Positions 9,091 through 17,544 of a stretch of 34,195 bases of DNA are shown piece by piece. The DNA comes from Alphaproteobacteria bacterium. Its GTDB lineage: Bacteria > Pseudomonadota > Alphaproteobacteria > Micavibrionales > Micavibrionaceae. Location: contig JABSQP010000023.1 of NCBI GenBank assembly GCA_013215815.1, positions 1 to 34,195 of the forward strand. Reading direction: 5' to 3'. The position numbers and the translations under genes were made by a program. Below the pieces are notes generated by a model. That model did no database searches. It had not been told where the DNA came from and saw only the letters and a list, made by a program, of their open reading frames with translations. Position 1 is the first letter of the stretch, and each line of letters opens with the position of its first letter.

Positions 9091-10250
9091 GTCTTTTCTC
9101 CCGTACAGATCAATCGCTTTTATCGCGTTGGTGGTGGACAGTCGATCGCAGTCTCCTAGCCATGATCCTTGCGCTTTTTGTAATTGGTGCTGCGATGGTG
9201 GCAACAGCCAGCCCGTCGGTGGCAGTGCGTATTGGCTTAGGTGAATATCACTTCTTTATTCGCCATGTGATTGTGATGATTCCATCGATCGCGATCATGC
9301 TCTTCATCTCTCTCTTTGATGCAAAGACAATTTGGCGTGGGGCGTTGCTTGCCTTTGTCGGAAGTTTGTTTCTGCTTGTTTTTGTTTTTCTCTTTGGAAT
9401 GGAAATTAAGGGTGCACAGCGTTGGATTCATCTTCCAGGATTCTCACTGCAGCCGAGTGAATTTGCAAAGCCCGCCTTTATTGTTGTGGTGTCATGGCTT
9501 TTGGCTCGTAAGAAGGAAGATGGAAAATTTCCAGGTATCAAGATGGCTGCTGCTGCTTATGGTATGTTAGCACTTCTTCTTGTGCTTCAACCTGATATGG
9601 GGATGACCTTTGTTACAACGGCGAGCTTCATGGCCGTTATATTTATTGCAGGTCTACCATTTCGTTATGTCGTGATTTTGATGGTGGCGGCTGTAACTTT
9701 GGCTGTAACAGCTTACTTCTCGTTCTCTCACGTGCAAAGCCGTGTTGATCGCTTCTTACACCCTGAGAGTGGTGATACATATCAAATAGATCGTTCATTA
9801 GATGCTTTTAAAAACGGAGGCATCATGGGAACAGGTCCAGGGCATGGTGAAGTGAAGCTTCGCATTCCTGATGCGCATGCTGATTTCATCTTCTCTGTCG
9901 CAGCGGAGGAATTCGGTTTGATCTTCATTCTGATCCTTGTGGCGCTTTATGCTTATATCTTTGTGCGGTGTTTTAATCGGATCATGGATAGCGACAACAT
10001 GTTTGTCATATTGTCTGTTGGGGGGCTTCTCACCATGTTTGCCTTGCAAGCTTTCATTCATATGGGCTCTTCTTTGCATATTTTGCCCACAAAGGGCATG
10101 ACTTTACCCTTGATAAGCTATGGTGGCTCTTCTCTCCTGTCGATGAGTATGGTAATGGGTATGGTATTGGCTTTAACACGAAAACAATCACGCCGCGGTG
10201 TATCGCAGGGTGGAATCTCTATTAAAGCCATCGGGGGCGAAAAACTGTAA
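9087..10250 (+). CDS. ftsW: FtsW, septal SEDS-family peptidoglycan glycosyltransferase
   Basis: FtsW polymerises lipid II at the septum together with FtsI. The 387-residue product is very hydrophobic, with about ten predicted membrane segments. Typical SEDS landmarks are GAQRWIHLPGFSLQPSEFAKPA near 110-130, LLVLQPDMGMTFVT near 160, GGIMGTGPGHGEVKLRIPDAHADFIFS near 245-270, and the C-terminal GMTLPLISYGGSSLLS near 340. It starts on the murD stop (ATGA) with a strong AAGGAGAGG before it. Its position between murD and murG, rather than with elongation genes, supports FtsW over RodA. Confidence 0.95.
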   Translation: MSLFSRTDQSLLSRWWWTVDRSLLAMILALFVIGAAMVATASPSVAVRIGLGEYHFFIRHVIVMIPSIAIMLFISLFDAKTIWRGALLAFVGSLFLLVFVFLFGMEIKGAQRWIHLPGFSLQPSEFAKPAFIVVVSWLLARKKEDGKFPGIKMAAAAYGMLALLLVLQPDMGMTFVTTASFMAVIFIAGLPFRYVVILMVAAVTLAVTAYFSFSHVQSRVDRFLHPESGDTYQIDRSLDAFKNGGIMGTGPGHGEVKLRIPDAHADFIFSVAAEEFGLIFILILVALYAYIFVRCFNRIMDSDNMFVILSVGGLLTMFALQAFIHMGSSLHILPTKGMTLPLISYGGSSLLSMSMVMGMVLALTRKQSRRGVSQGGISIKAIGGEKL

Positions 10251-10258
10251 GAAAAAGT

Positions 10259-11407
10259 ATGAGCGAGAGTAAAAGGATTTTAATTTGCGCAGGTGGTACT
10301 GGCGGGCATATGTTCCCGGCTGAGGCGCTTGCACGTGATTTGATTAGCCGTGGTTACCATGTGACATTAGCAACAGATGTACGCGGTAAGAAATATGAAC
10401 CATTTGCGGATGGTGTGCCTGTCCACGTACTTAGCTCAGGTTCTTTGAAATCGGGTATTCTTAGTAAGATTACAACCTTATTCTCACTCGCCATTGGTAT
10501 TGTTCAGGCGAAAGCTCTCATAGCGAAGGTGAAACCGTCTGTTGTTGTCGGTTTTGGTGGGTATCCGTCTTTTCCTGCCGTTTATGCGGCGCAAAAGGCA
10601 AAAATTCCAACAATTATTCATGAACAAAACGCTGTTCTTGGTAAGGCCAATAAGATGCTCGCGCGTAAGGCAGACCGTATTGCGCTGTCCTGGCCAAAAG
10701 TAACGGGCATTGAAGAAAGTGACGCCGTGCGCGCAGTTGTTGTTGGTAACCCTGTCCGTCAGAACATTGTGGCACTTTATAATGAGCCATACCCAGCGAT
10801 TGAACCTGATGGTCCGCTTCGTATTTTTGTTATGGGCGGCTCACAAGGGGCGAGTGTTTTTAGTGATATTCTGCCAAAGACATTTGACCAGCTTTCGAAA
10901 GATCACAAAGCACGCCTTGAAATTGTGCAGCAGTGCCGCGAAGAAGATATTGATATTGTGCGTGAGGCGTATGGTCTCGCGGGCGTTAAGGCCGAGTTAT
11001 CACCGTTCTTTAAAAATGTGCCAGAGCATCTAGCAAATTGTCATTTGTTTATTGGCCGTTCAGGTGCGGGGCAGGTGGCTGAAATAACAACAGCGGGGCG
11101 CCCGGCCATTTTTGTGCCGTATCCATGGCATGCTGATCAACAACAAAAACATAATGCTGACACAGTTTCAGACAATGGTGGAGCGTGGGTAATGACGCAA
11201 GATGGTTTTACTGTTGAAGCGCTTCTCACACGTATTGAAACATTTTTACAAAATCCTGAGACGCTTTTCCGTGCGGCAGAGAGTTCACGCGAATGCGGTA
11301 AGCCTGATGCGTCCCGTAAGCTTGGTAATTTGGTAACGGCTTTGGCGAGCGGATGGGACAAAGAGGCGTTAAAGCCTTACGATCTGACGCAGGGTCGTGA
11401 AGATTAG
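10259..11407 (+). CDS. murG: MurG, lipid II synthase (GlcNAc transferase)
   Basis: MurG is the peripheral inner membrane GT-B glycosyltransferase that adds GlcNAc from UDP-GlcNAc to lipid I. The 382-residue product begins with the glycine-rich loop AGGTGGHMFPAEALA (11-25). It continues with VVGFGGYPSFPAVYAA and HEQNAVLGKANKML, and in the second domain FVMGGSQGASVFSDILP and FIGRSGAGQVAEITTAGRPAI, the latter two shaping the UDP-GlcNAc site. Length is slightly above E. coli MurG (355), with a short polar extension at the C-terminus. It starts eight bases after ftsW with only a weak purine-rich stretch (GAAAAAG). Confidence 0.96.
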   Translation: MSESKRILICAGGTGGHMFPAEALARDLISRGYHVTLATDVRGKKYEPFADGVPVHVLSSGSLKSGILSKITTLFSLAIGIVQAKALIAKVKPSVVVGFGGYPSFPAVYAAQKAKIPTIIHEQNAVLGKANKMLARKADRIALSWPKVTGIEESDAVRAVVVGNPVRQNIVALYNEPYPAIEPDGPLRIFVMGGSQGASVFSDILPKTFDQLSKDHKARLEIVQQCREEDIDIVREAYGLAGVKAELSPFFKNVPEHLANCHLFIGRSGAGQVAEITTAGRPAIFVPYPWHADQQQKHNADTVSDNGGAWVMTQDGFTVEALLTRIETFLQNPETLFRAAESSRECGKPDASRKLGNLVTALASGWDKEALKPYDLTQGRED

Positions 11408-11425
11408 AATAGAAAGAGTATAATT

Positions 11426-12868
11426 ATGCGCGCAATGCCACAAAATATTGGAGTTATTCATTTCGTCGGTATCGGCGGGATTGGCATGAGCGGTATTGCG
11501 GAAGTATTACACCAACTTGGTTATACGGTGCAGGGCTCTGATCTATCTGAAAGTCAGAATGTTGTGCGCCTTCGCGAGAAGGGAATGCAGGTTTTTATTG
11601 GTCAGAAAGAAGAGAACATTAAGGATGCAGATATCGTTGTAATCTCTTCGGCGATTAAAGACGATAATCCGGAATTAAAAGGGGCGCGTGCGCGTAACTT
11701 ACCGGTTGTTCGCCGCGCTGAAATGCTCGCTGAGCTGATGCGTCTCAAATGGTCGATGGCGATTGCTGGAACGCATGGTAAAACAACCACAACTATGATG
11801 GTTGGGACAATGTTGGAAGAAGCTGGCTATGATCCGACTGTGATTAACGGCGGGATTGTTAATAGCTACGGTACAAATACACGTCTTGGTCAAGGTGACT
11901 GGATTGTGGCTGAAGCCGATGAGAGTGATGGGACGTTTACAAAGCTGCCTGCAACGGTTGCGGTTGTTACTAACATCGATCCAGAGCACCTCGATCATTA
12001 TGGCTCGTACGATAATATTAAAGCTGCGTTTAGACGCTTTATTGATAACTTGCCATTCTATGGTTTTGCGGCTTTGTGTTCTGATCACCCGGCAGTACAG
12101 GAATTATTGCCGCATTTATCAGATCGCCGCGTTCTCACATATGGGTTTAACCCGCAAGCGGATGTACGTGTTTCGAATGTTCGCACAGAGGCAGATGGTA
12201 ACCATTTTGATGTAACTTTTGCGGCTTGGTTGAGCGATGGAGAAGAAGAAACGCTACGTGACGTATTCTTGCCAATGCTCGGTGAGCATAATATTTTAAA
12301 CTCTTTGGCCGCTCTTTCTATCGCCCATGAAATGGGTGTTCCAGCGCCGATCATGAAGAAAGCTATGGCGAACTTCTCTGGTGTGAAGCGCCGCTTTACA
12401 AAGACGGGTGTGTCTAACGGCATTACAGTTGTTGATGATTACGCGCACCACCCAGTTGAGATTAAAGCTGTTTTAAAGGCGGCGCGCCAAGCGGTTGAAA
12501 AAACAGGTAAAAAAATTATTGCTGTAATGCAGCCACACCGTTTCACACGCCTTCATGATTTATTTGATGAATTCTGCACGTGCTTTAATGATGCAGATAG
12601 TGTGATCATTGCTGATGTTTATAAAGCGGGTGAAGATCCGATTGAAGGAGCAGATAAAGAACATCTTGCGGATGGTGTTCAAACACGCGGTCATAAACAG
12701 GTGCAGACGCTCATCTCACCTGATGCGTTAGCTGAGTTGATTGCGGGGCAAGCGGAAGAAGGCGATTACGTGATTTGTCTTGGCGCGGGTGATATCACAA
12801 AATGGGCGTACGCGTTGCCAGAGCAACTCGACGCTGCATTTGTGAAAAAACAAAAGCAAAGTGCTTAA
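11426..12868 (+). CDS. murC: MurC, UDP-MurNAc:L-alanine ligase
   Basis: MurC starts stem peptide synthesis by ligating L-alanine to UDP-MurNAc in the cytoplasm. The 480-residue product has the Rossmann-like [17 protein letters not shown] at 12-28, the P-loop GTHGKTT at 115-121, EADESDGTF and [15 protein letters not shown] in the central domain, and [19 protein letters not shown] plus MQPHRFTRL in the C-terminal domain. Length is normal. An AAAGAG stretch precedes the ATG by seven bases; a second ATG three codons in is possible. The gene order murC-orf-murB is unusual only in that a small extra ORF separates the pair. Confidence 0.96.
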   Translation: MRAMPQNIGVIHFVGIGGIGMSGIAEVLHQLGYTVQGSDLSESQNVVRLREKGMQVFIGQKEENIKDADIVVISSAIKDDNPELKGARARNLPVVRRAEMLAELMRLKWSMAIAGTHGKTTTTMMVGTMLEEAGYDPTVINGGIVNSYGTNTRLGQGDWIVAEADESDGTFTKLPATVAVVTNIDPEHLDHYGSYDNIKAAFRRFIDNLPFYGFAALCSDHPAVQELLPHLSDRRVLTYGFNPQADVRVSNVRTEADGNHFDVTFAAWLSDGEEETLRDVFLPMLGEHNILNSLAALSIAHEMGVPAPIMKKAMANFSGVKRRFTKTGVSNGITVVDDYAHHPVEIKAVLKAARQAVEKTGKKIIAVMQPHRFTRLHDLFDEFCTCFNDADSVIIADVYKAGEDPIEGADKEHLADGVQTRGHKQVQTLISPDALAELIAGQAEEGDYVICLGAGDITKWAYALPEQLDAAFVKKQKQSA

Positions 12869-12877
12869 TCATTGATT
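12867..12877. promoter_or_regulatory. AATCA-N-TGATT palindrome overlapping the murC stop
   Basis: The perfect inverted repeat AATCA-T-TGATT begins in the murC stop codon and lies about 13 bases before the earliest start of the next ORF. It has the same half-sites and spacing as the core of the palindrome in the mraZ leader. The octamer GTGCTTAA also occurs twice nearby, at 12861-12868 and 12892-12899. A shared operator is inference. Confidence 0.35.
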
Positions 12878-12889
12878 TATTATGACTAA

Positions 12890-13441
12890 TTGTGCTTAAA
12901 TTGTTATGTGAATTCGTATTTGCCACAATTAGTCTCTCATATTCGGGGAAAGTTAAGCCCTGAGGGATCTTTGCGTCGTTCTTTTGCCGGTAAATGTGGC
13001 TTGGCACAGTCTATTTCGTTTTTCAAATTAGAAGATAAAGGCGTTGAATTTAAACCATTCGCTTCCCAAACTTTGGATGGATGGAATTATGGGCATGCGT
13101 CAGGGACGTTAATTGATCAAAGCGGGCAGCTTATTCTTGTTGATCCAACCTTTGTGCAGTTTGCAGAAGATGATTCAGATGGATCGCCTTATCAGTTGCT
13201 TGGCCAAACTCAAACGGGGCAAGAGCTCATAGAGGCTCTGGAGAGTGATGGGTACTGTGTTCTAGATTACGATAAAGCTTATGCTTATTTAGAATCATTC
13301 CTGGGAGGGAGTGAGCTCTTTGTTTTGCCAGAAGATGTATTCGATATGTTAGTTGATCCTATGCCCCATAGATTTAACCTCGTTGTTGGTAGGAATAACG
13401 TCAGGGCAACGCGCGAGAATATTGCCCCATTTTTATCATAA
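12890..13441 (+). CDS. Putative papain/transglutaminase-fold protein between murC and murB
   Basis: I do not recognise a named family. The 183-residue product shows, in order, GKCGLAQS (Cys36), NYGHASGTL (His69) and ILVDPTFVQF (Asp85). A Cys at the start of a helix, a His on a strand, then an Asp in a DPT-x-QF context is the pattern of transglutaminase-like and papain-fold cysteine enzymes. The half after residue 95 is acidic and carries no motif I know. No signal peptide or membrane segment is visible, so a cytoplasmic location is likely. The ORF begins right after an in-frame stop and has no ATG near its N-terminus: TTG at 12890, GTG at 12908 and TTG at 12920 are options and none has a good Shine-Dalgarno. 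It is co-directional with murC (21 bases upstream) and murB (42 bases downstream). A role in wall metabolism is only suggested by location. Confidence 0.7.
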   Translation: MCLNCYVNSYLPQLVSHIRGKLSPEGSLRRSFAGKCGLAQSISFFKLEDKGVEFKPFASQTLDGWNYGHASGTLIDQSGQLILVDPTFVQFAEDDSDGSPYQLLGQTQTGQELIEALESDGYCVLDYDKAYAYLESFLGGSELFVLPEDVFDMLVDPMPHRFNLVVGRNNVRATRENIAPFLS

Positions 13442-13483
13442 AAATTGCTTCGTTTCTTCATCTCTTCGCGCTAAGTAAGAGGG

Positions 13484-14419
13484 ATGAGTTCGATTCTAGA
13501 AAAGCTTCCCGAAGTGCGCGGAAAATATACGGAGAATGCCTCTTTGGGTGAGAAGGGGTGGTTTCGCTGCGGTGGAAAGGCGGAAGTGTTGTTTAAGCCT
13601 GCTGATGTTGGCGATCTGCAACATTTCTTAAAAAACTGTCCTAGCGATGTTCCTGTTCAAGTTTTTGGTGCTTTATCCAATTCCATCATTCGTGATGGGG
13701 GATTAAAAGGTGTGACCATTCGTCTCAATCGTTCTTTTGCGGATATTAAAGCCGATGGCGAGACGGTAACGGCAGGCGCGCTCGCGCTTGATGCGAATGT
13801 TGCGCGCATGGCCGCGGAGGCGGGCATTGGCGGCCTTGAGTTTCTCTCCGGTATTCCCGGTACAATTGGCGGCGCGCTTAAGATGAATGCAGGGTGCTAT
13901 GGCACCGAAATCAACGATGTTCTGGTTGAGGCCACGCTACTGGATCGTCAGGGAAATAGGCTGACTGTGACGCCAGCTGATTTGGATATGACATATCGTC
14001 ACACGAATATTGGCGATGATATGATTGTTGTTAGTGCGACGTTTAAGGGCACATCTGAAGATGCCCGCATTGTTAAAGCGCGCATTGAAGAGATCAAAAC
14101 ACGTCGTGAAGAGAGCCAGCCCATTCGTGAAAAGACAGGAGGTTCGACTTTCGCAAACCCCTCTGCCACAGAAATTGCACAGGCTGGCCTTCCTGAGGGC
14201 ACAAAGGTCTGGCAGCTTATTGATAGTGTCGGGGGACGCGGTTTAACCATTGGTGGCGCGCAGATGAGTGAAAAACATTGCAACTTCATGATTAATACTG
14301 GGGATGCAACGGCGGCTGATCTGGAAGCGCTCGGCGAAGAAATCCGCGCCCGCGTTTTGGAAAAACATGGAATCGCCCTAAGGTGGGAGATTAGAAGGAT
14401 CGGTGAAGCAAATGAGTAA
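13484..14419 (+). CDS. murB: MurB, UDP-N-acetylenolpyruvoylglucosamine reductase
   Basis: MurB is the FAD enzyme that reduces UDP-GlcNAc-enolpyruvate to UDP-MurNAc with NADPH. The 311-residue product has WFRCGGKAEVLFKP (26-39), the FAD loop near 62-73, GIPGTIGGALKMNAGCYG (123-140), SQPIREKTGGSTFANP with the likely proton-donor Ser221, and SEKHCNFMINTG followed by the closing EIRRIGE. Length is that of the compact type II enzymes. The FAD loop reads GALSNS where G-x-GSN is usual, so a conserved glycine is leucine here. The purine stretch TAAGAGGG abuts the ATG with no spacer, which is abnormally close. The 3' end overlaps ddl by eight bases. Confidence 0.94.
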   Translation: MSSILEKLPEVRGKYTENASLGEKGWFRCGGKAEVLFKPADVGDLQHFLKNCPSDVPVQVFGALSNSIIRDGGLKGVTIRLNRSFADIKADGETVTAGALALDANVARMAAEAGIGGLEFLSGIPGTIGGALKMNAGCYGTEINDVLVEATLLDRQGNRLTVTPADLDMTYRHTNIGDDMIVVSATFKGTSEDARIVKARIEEIKTRREESQPIREKTGGSTFANPSATEIAQAGLPEGTKVWQLIDSVGGRGLTIGGAQMSEKHCNFMINTGDATAADLEALGEEIRARVLEKHGIALRWEIRRIGEANE

Positions 14420-15401
14420 AGAAGTCGCGCTATTAGTTGGCGGTTGGTCAGCAGAGCGTCAAGTGTCGCTCACCAAAGGTACAGCTATTGAAAAAGCGCT
14501 TAAAGAAGCAGGTTATGACGTGCGCGTTGTTGATGTGACGCAGGACTTGCCAAAGCTTGTGGCTGATCTAACGCCTAAGCCTGATGTTGTGTTTAATAAT
14601 CTTTATGGGCGCGGCGGTGAAGACGGAATGATCCAAAGCGTTCTTGAAATTCTTGAAATTCCTTATACGCATTCGGGCGTGGATGCTTCAGCTGCGGGTA
14701 TGAATAAACCGATGGCTAAAAGTCTTGCAGCAACTGTCGGTGTTAAAAGCGCGGAAGGGCGCGTGGCAAGCAAAGAAGATGTTTTAGCTGAGAATGTGAT
14801 GCAGCGTCCTTATGTAGTAAAACCAATCAATGAAGGTTCAAGCGTTGGTGTTCGCATCATTCTTGAAGGAGAGAATCAAAAACCGCTAGATGCTGCAAAC
14901 TGGTGCTTTGGTGATGAGGTTTTGGTTGAACGCTTTATTGATGGGCGTGAAATTCACGTTACAGTTTTGGACGGTAAAGCGCAGGGCGTGACAGAAATTA
15001 AATTCCCGGGCCGTTTTTTTGATTACGAAGCAAAATACCATGATCAGCGCACTGAGCTTGTCACACCAGCTGATGTGCCGAAAGATGTAGCTGCTACAGC
15101 CATGGAAAATGCGGAGAAAGTCTTTAATATTTTAGGATGCCGCGGTTTAGCACGCTGTGATTTTAGATATGATGTTTCAAAATCAGGAAAAGATGCTGTA
15201 TACTTTTTAGAGATTAACACCATGCCAGGTCTGGCACCCGGATCAGTCGCCCTGATCCAGCCTGAACTGAATGGTATGTCTTTTGTTCAACTTTGTTCCC
15301 ATTTGGTAGAGACAGCAACATGCGACGCGCAAAACCAGTCCAACGCAAAAAATCAAAGCGCTCCATCATCCGCCGAAAAAACACATCGGCAGAGCGCATA
15401 A
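14412..15401 (+). CDS. ddl: D-alanine--D-alanine ligase
   Basis: Ddl is the ATP-grasp ligase that makes D-Ala-D-Ala for MurF. The 329-residue product has WSAERQVSL (conserved Glu15), GRGGEDGMIQ near 66-75, VVKPINEGSSVGV in the ATP-grasp domain, the omega loop FFDYEAKYHD, and LEINTMPGLAPGS for metal binding. The omega-loop tyrosine points to D-Ala-D-Ala rather than D-Ala-D-Lac. Two oddities are visible: the usual L-H-G before RGGEDG is LYG (Tyr65), and a polar, low-complexity tail of about 27 residues lies wholly in DNA shared with ftsQ. ATG at 14412, five bases after GGTGA, is preferred to GTG at 14403. It overlaps murB by eight bases. Confidence 0.94.
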   Translation: MSKEVALLVGGWSAERQVSLTKGTAIEKALKEAGYDVRVVDVTQDLPKLVADLTPKPDVVFNNLYGRGGEDGMIQSVLEILEIPYTHSGVDASAAGMNKPMAKSLAATVGVKSAEGRVASKEDVLAENVMQRPYVVKPINEGSSVGVRIILEGENQKPLDAANWCFGDEVLVERFIDGREIHVTVLDGKAQGVTEIKFPGRFFDYEAKYHDQRTELVTPADVPKDVAATAMENAEKVFNILGCRGLARCDFRYDVSKSGKDAVYFLEINTMPGLAPGSVALIQPELNGMSFVQLCSHLVETATCDAQNQSNAKNQSAPSSAEKTHRQSA

Positions 15402-16201
15402 TCATATTTGCACGCCGTTTTGGCATTATCGCAGCCGCGCTTGTTTTCCTCGGCTGGGTTGGGTCATGGTTTTTCTTATCCGACGCGGCGTATCACACTG
15501 GTCAGTGGGCACGTGATAAAGTTTTAAATGTAACTGCTGACGCTGGCTTTGTTGTTGAAGATCTTTTGGTTGAGGGGCGCACTTATACAGATAGTGATGC
15601 CATTATGGCGATTGCCAATGTGGCAAAAGGCGATCCTCTCTTTTCTTTCGATGCGGCTGCGGCGCAGAGCATGATTGAAAGACTCTCTTGGGTTGAAGCG
15701 GCGAAAGTAACGCGCCGTTTACCAGATACAATCCATATTGAACTGACAGAACGTGAGCCGTTTGCTCTATGGCAGCACCAAGGACGTGTGCGCCTTATTG
15801 ATGATGAAGGTGAAGTTCTGACGGATCATAAGCTTTCTCGTTTTAGCGATCTTTTGATTGTTGTTGGGAAAGATGCTCCAATTGAATGTGGTTCTTTCTT
15901 GGCTCTGCTTTCTGCTGAACCGTTGGTTCGTGAAAAAGTCGAATCAGCAATGCATGTTGCAGGGCGTCGTTGGGATCTAACGCTGAAAAACGGTGTGACA
16001 GTTAAGTTACCGGAAAGAAATGCATCTTTGGCGCTATCAACGTTAGCGCGCGCACAAGCAGATGATGCACTTCTTGATAAAGATATCAAAATGATTGATA
16101 TGCGTGAGCAAGCCCGTATTGTTATTCGAACGAAACCAGGCGCGGTTCAGGAATATAAGGCCAGTTATAATTCTGACGGTTCTTCTGGAGATTCCATCTA
16201 A
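15320..16201 (+). CDS. ftsQ: FtsQ, divisome membrane protein
   Basis: FtsQ is a bitopic inner membrane protein that recruits FtsL and FtsB to the division site. The 293-residue product starts with a very basic cytoplasmic tail (RRAKPVQRKKSKRS) and has one transmembrane segment at about residues 34-54. A POTRA domain follows (VEDLLVEGRTYTDSDAIM through RRLPDTIHIELTEREPFALW), then the beta domain with GRVRLIDDEGEVL. This is the alphaproteobacterial layout. A TTG nine codons upstream is in frame, but the ATG at 15320 is preferred. The first 82 bases overlap the end of ddl in another frame. A 30-base gap follows before ftsA. Confidence 0.93.
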   Translation: MRRAKPVQRKKSKRSIIRRKNTSAERIIIFARRFGIIAAALVFLGWVGSWFFLSDAAYHTGQWARDKVLNVTADAGFVVEDLLVEGRTYTDSDAIMAIANVAKGDPLFSFDAAAAQSMIERLSWVEAAKVTRRLPDTIHIELTEREPFALWQHQGRVRLIDDEGEVLTDHKLSRFSDLLIVVGKDAPIECGSFLALLSAEPLVREKVESAMHVAGRRWDLTLKNGVTVKLPERNASLALSTLARAQADDALLDKDIKMIDMREQARIVIRTKPGAVQEYKASYNSDGSSGDSI

Positions 16202-16223
16202 AGTTTAAGAGTTCTAGTTTAAG
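16202..16223. repeat. Direct repeat AGTTTAAG x2 between ftsQ and ftsA
   Basis: AGTTTAAG occurs at 16202-16209 and again at 16216-16223, separated by six bases, in the only gap between ftsQ and ftsA. The TTAA halves are ten bases apart, not the seven of a CtrA box. A regulator site is possible but unproven. Confidence 0.3.
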
Positions 16224-16231
16224 CGACGTCC

Positions 16232-17512
16232 ATGAAACAAAAGACACAAACGAAATTTCAGCCACGCGGCTCTGTTGTTGCTGCTCTAGATCTTGGGACA
16301 CACAAGATTGCGTGTTTTATCGCGCAGGTTGTTGACGATGAAGGCGGATTAGAAGTTGTTGGTGTCGGTTATCAGGCGGCGCAAGGCATTAAAAACGGTG
16401 TCGTTGTTGATATTGATGTGGCGGATAAGGCTATTCGTAACACTGTTCATACAGCGGAGAATATGGCCGCAGAAATTATGAAGGGTTACCCGCTTCGTGA
16501 TGTGGTGATTAATGTGCCGGGCCTGCAGGCACAATCACATAACTTCTCTGCTGATATTCAAATTTCCGGGCAAGAAATTACGGATCTTGATATTCGCCGT
16601 GCATTAGCGCGTGCGCAAGAGCAGGTTCTGACCAATGATCGAGAGCTTATTCATACTATTCCTGTTAGCCATTCTATTGATGGAAATGCTGGTATCCTCG
16701 ATCCGCGCGGTATGACGGGTGATAAGTTAGAAGTAAATATTCATGTTGTGACAGGAGATCTCAGCAGTCTTCAAAACATGGCAACATGTATTGAGCGCTC
16801 ACACCTTGATATCGTCGCGCTTGCATCGTCACCGTATGCCGCTGGTTTGGCATCGCTTGTTGAAGATGAGATGGATCTTGGTTGTACGGTCATTGATATG
16901 GGGGCGGGGATGACATCCTTTGCCGTCTTCCAGTCAGGGCAAATGATTTATAGCGACAGCGTTCCTGTTGGCGGTTGGCATGTCACAAATGATATTGCGT
17001 GCGGATTAACATGTAGTTACGCGGATGCGGAAAGAATCAAAACGCTGTACGGTAGTGCGATTGTTTCATCATCGGATGATAGTGAGCTGATTGATGTGCC
17101 GCGCCTCGGCGAAAATGGTAGTGATGGTGAGCACAGTGTGTCGCGATCACTTTTAATCGGCATTATTCAGCCGCGCCTCGAGGAGATTTTTGAACTTGTC
17201 AAAGCCAAGCTTGATGAGAGTGGTTTGGGACAAAATCTCGGCCGACGCGTCGTTTTAACAGGCGGAGCGAGCCAGCTGCCGGCCATGCGTGATTTGGCAC
17301 AACAAATTCTCGACAAACAAGTTCGCCTTGGCCGCCCGATCCGTCTTAACGGATTGCCCGATGCTGTCAGTGGTCCAGCTTTTTCCACAACCTCTGGATT
17401 ACTTAACTATGTAGCAACCCGTTCGCACGAGATGCCAGCAGAGATCATGGAAAGTGCTGATTCGGGGTCATTTTTTGAAAAGTTTAAACGCTGGTGGAAG
17501 GAAAACTGGTAG
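16232..17512 (+). CDS. ftsA: FtsA, actin-like membrane tether of FtsZ
   Basis: FtsA is an actin-fold ATPase that anchors FtsZ filaments to the inner membrane and recruits later divisome proteins. The 426-residue product has the phosphate-1 loop ALDLGTHKIACFIA near 18-31, a 1C-domain region with LRDVVINVPG, the phosphate-2 segment VIDMGAGMTSFAVF near 226-239, and the adenosine loop VVLTGGASQLPAMRDLA near 342-358. The C-terminus, FFEKFKRWWKENW, is a clear amphipathic membrane-targeting helix. Length matches E. coli FtsA (420). No Shine-Dalgarno is obvious before the ATG. A 286-base spacer separates it from ftsZ, so the two are probably not regulated as one unit. Confidence 0.96.
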   Translation: MKQKTQTKFQPRGSVVAALDLGTHKIACFIAQVVDDEGGLEVVGVGYQAAQGIKNGVVVDIDVADKAIRNTVHTAENMAAEIMKGYPLRDVVINVPGLQAQSHNFSADIQISGQEITDLDIRRALARAQEQVLTNDRELIHTIPVSHSIDGNAGILDPRGMTGDKLEVNIHVVTGDLSSLQNMATCIERSHLDIVALASSPYAAGLASLVEDEMDLGCTVIDMGAGMTSFAVFQSGQMIYSDSVPVGGWHVTNDIACGLTCSYADAERIKTLYGSAIVSSSDDSELIDVPRLGENGSDGEHSVSRSLLIGIIQPRLEEIFELVKAKLDESGLGQNLGRRVVLTGGASQLPAMRDLAQQILDKQVRLGRPIRLNGLPDAVSGPAFSTTSGLLNYVATRSHEMPAEIMESADSGSFFEKFKRWWKENW

Positions 17513-17544
17513 TTATTCCTACCTATTCACCCGATATCCCCGAC

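Noticed and set aside
16205-16222. Possible CtrA box (TTAA and TTAA) before ftsA
   Set aside because: The halves are separated by ten bases, whereas CtrA boxes have seven.
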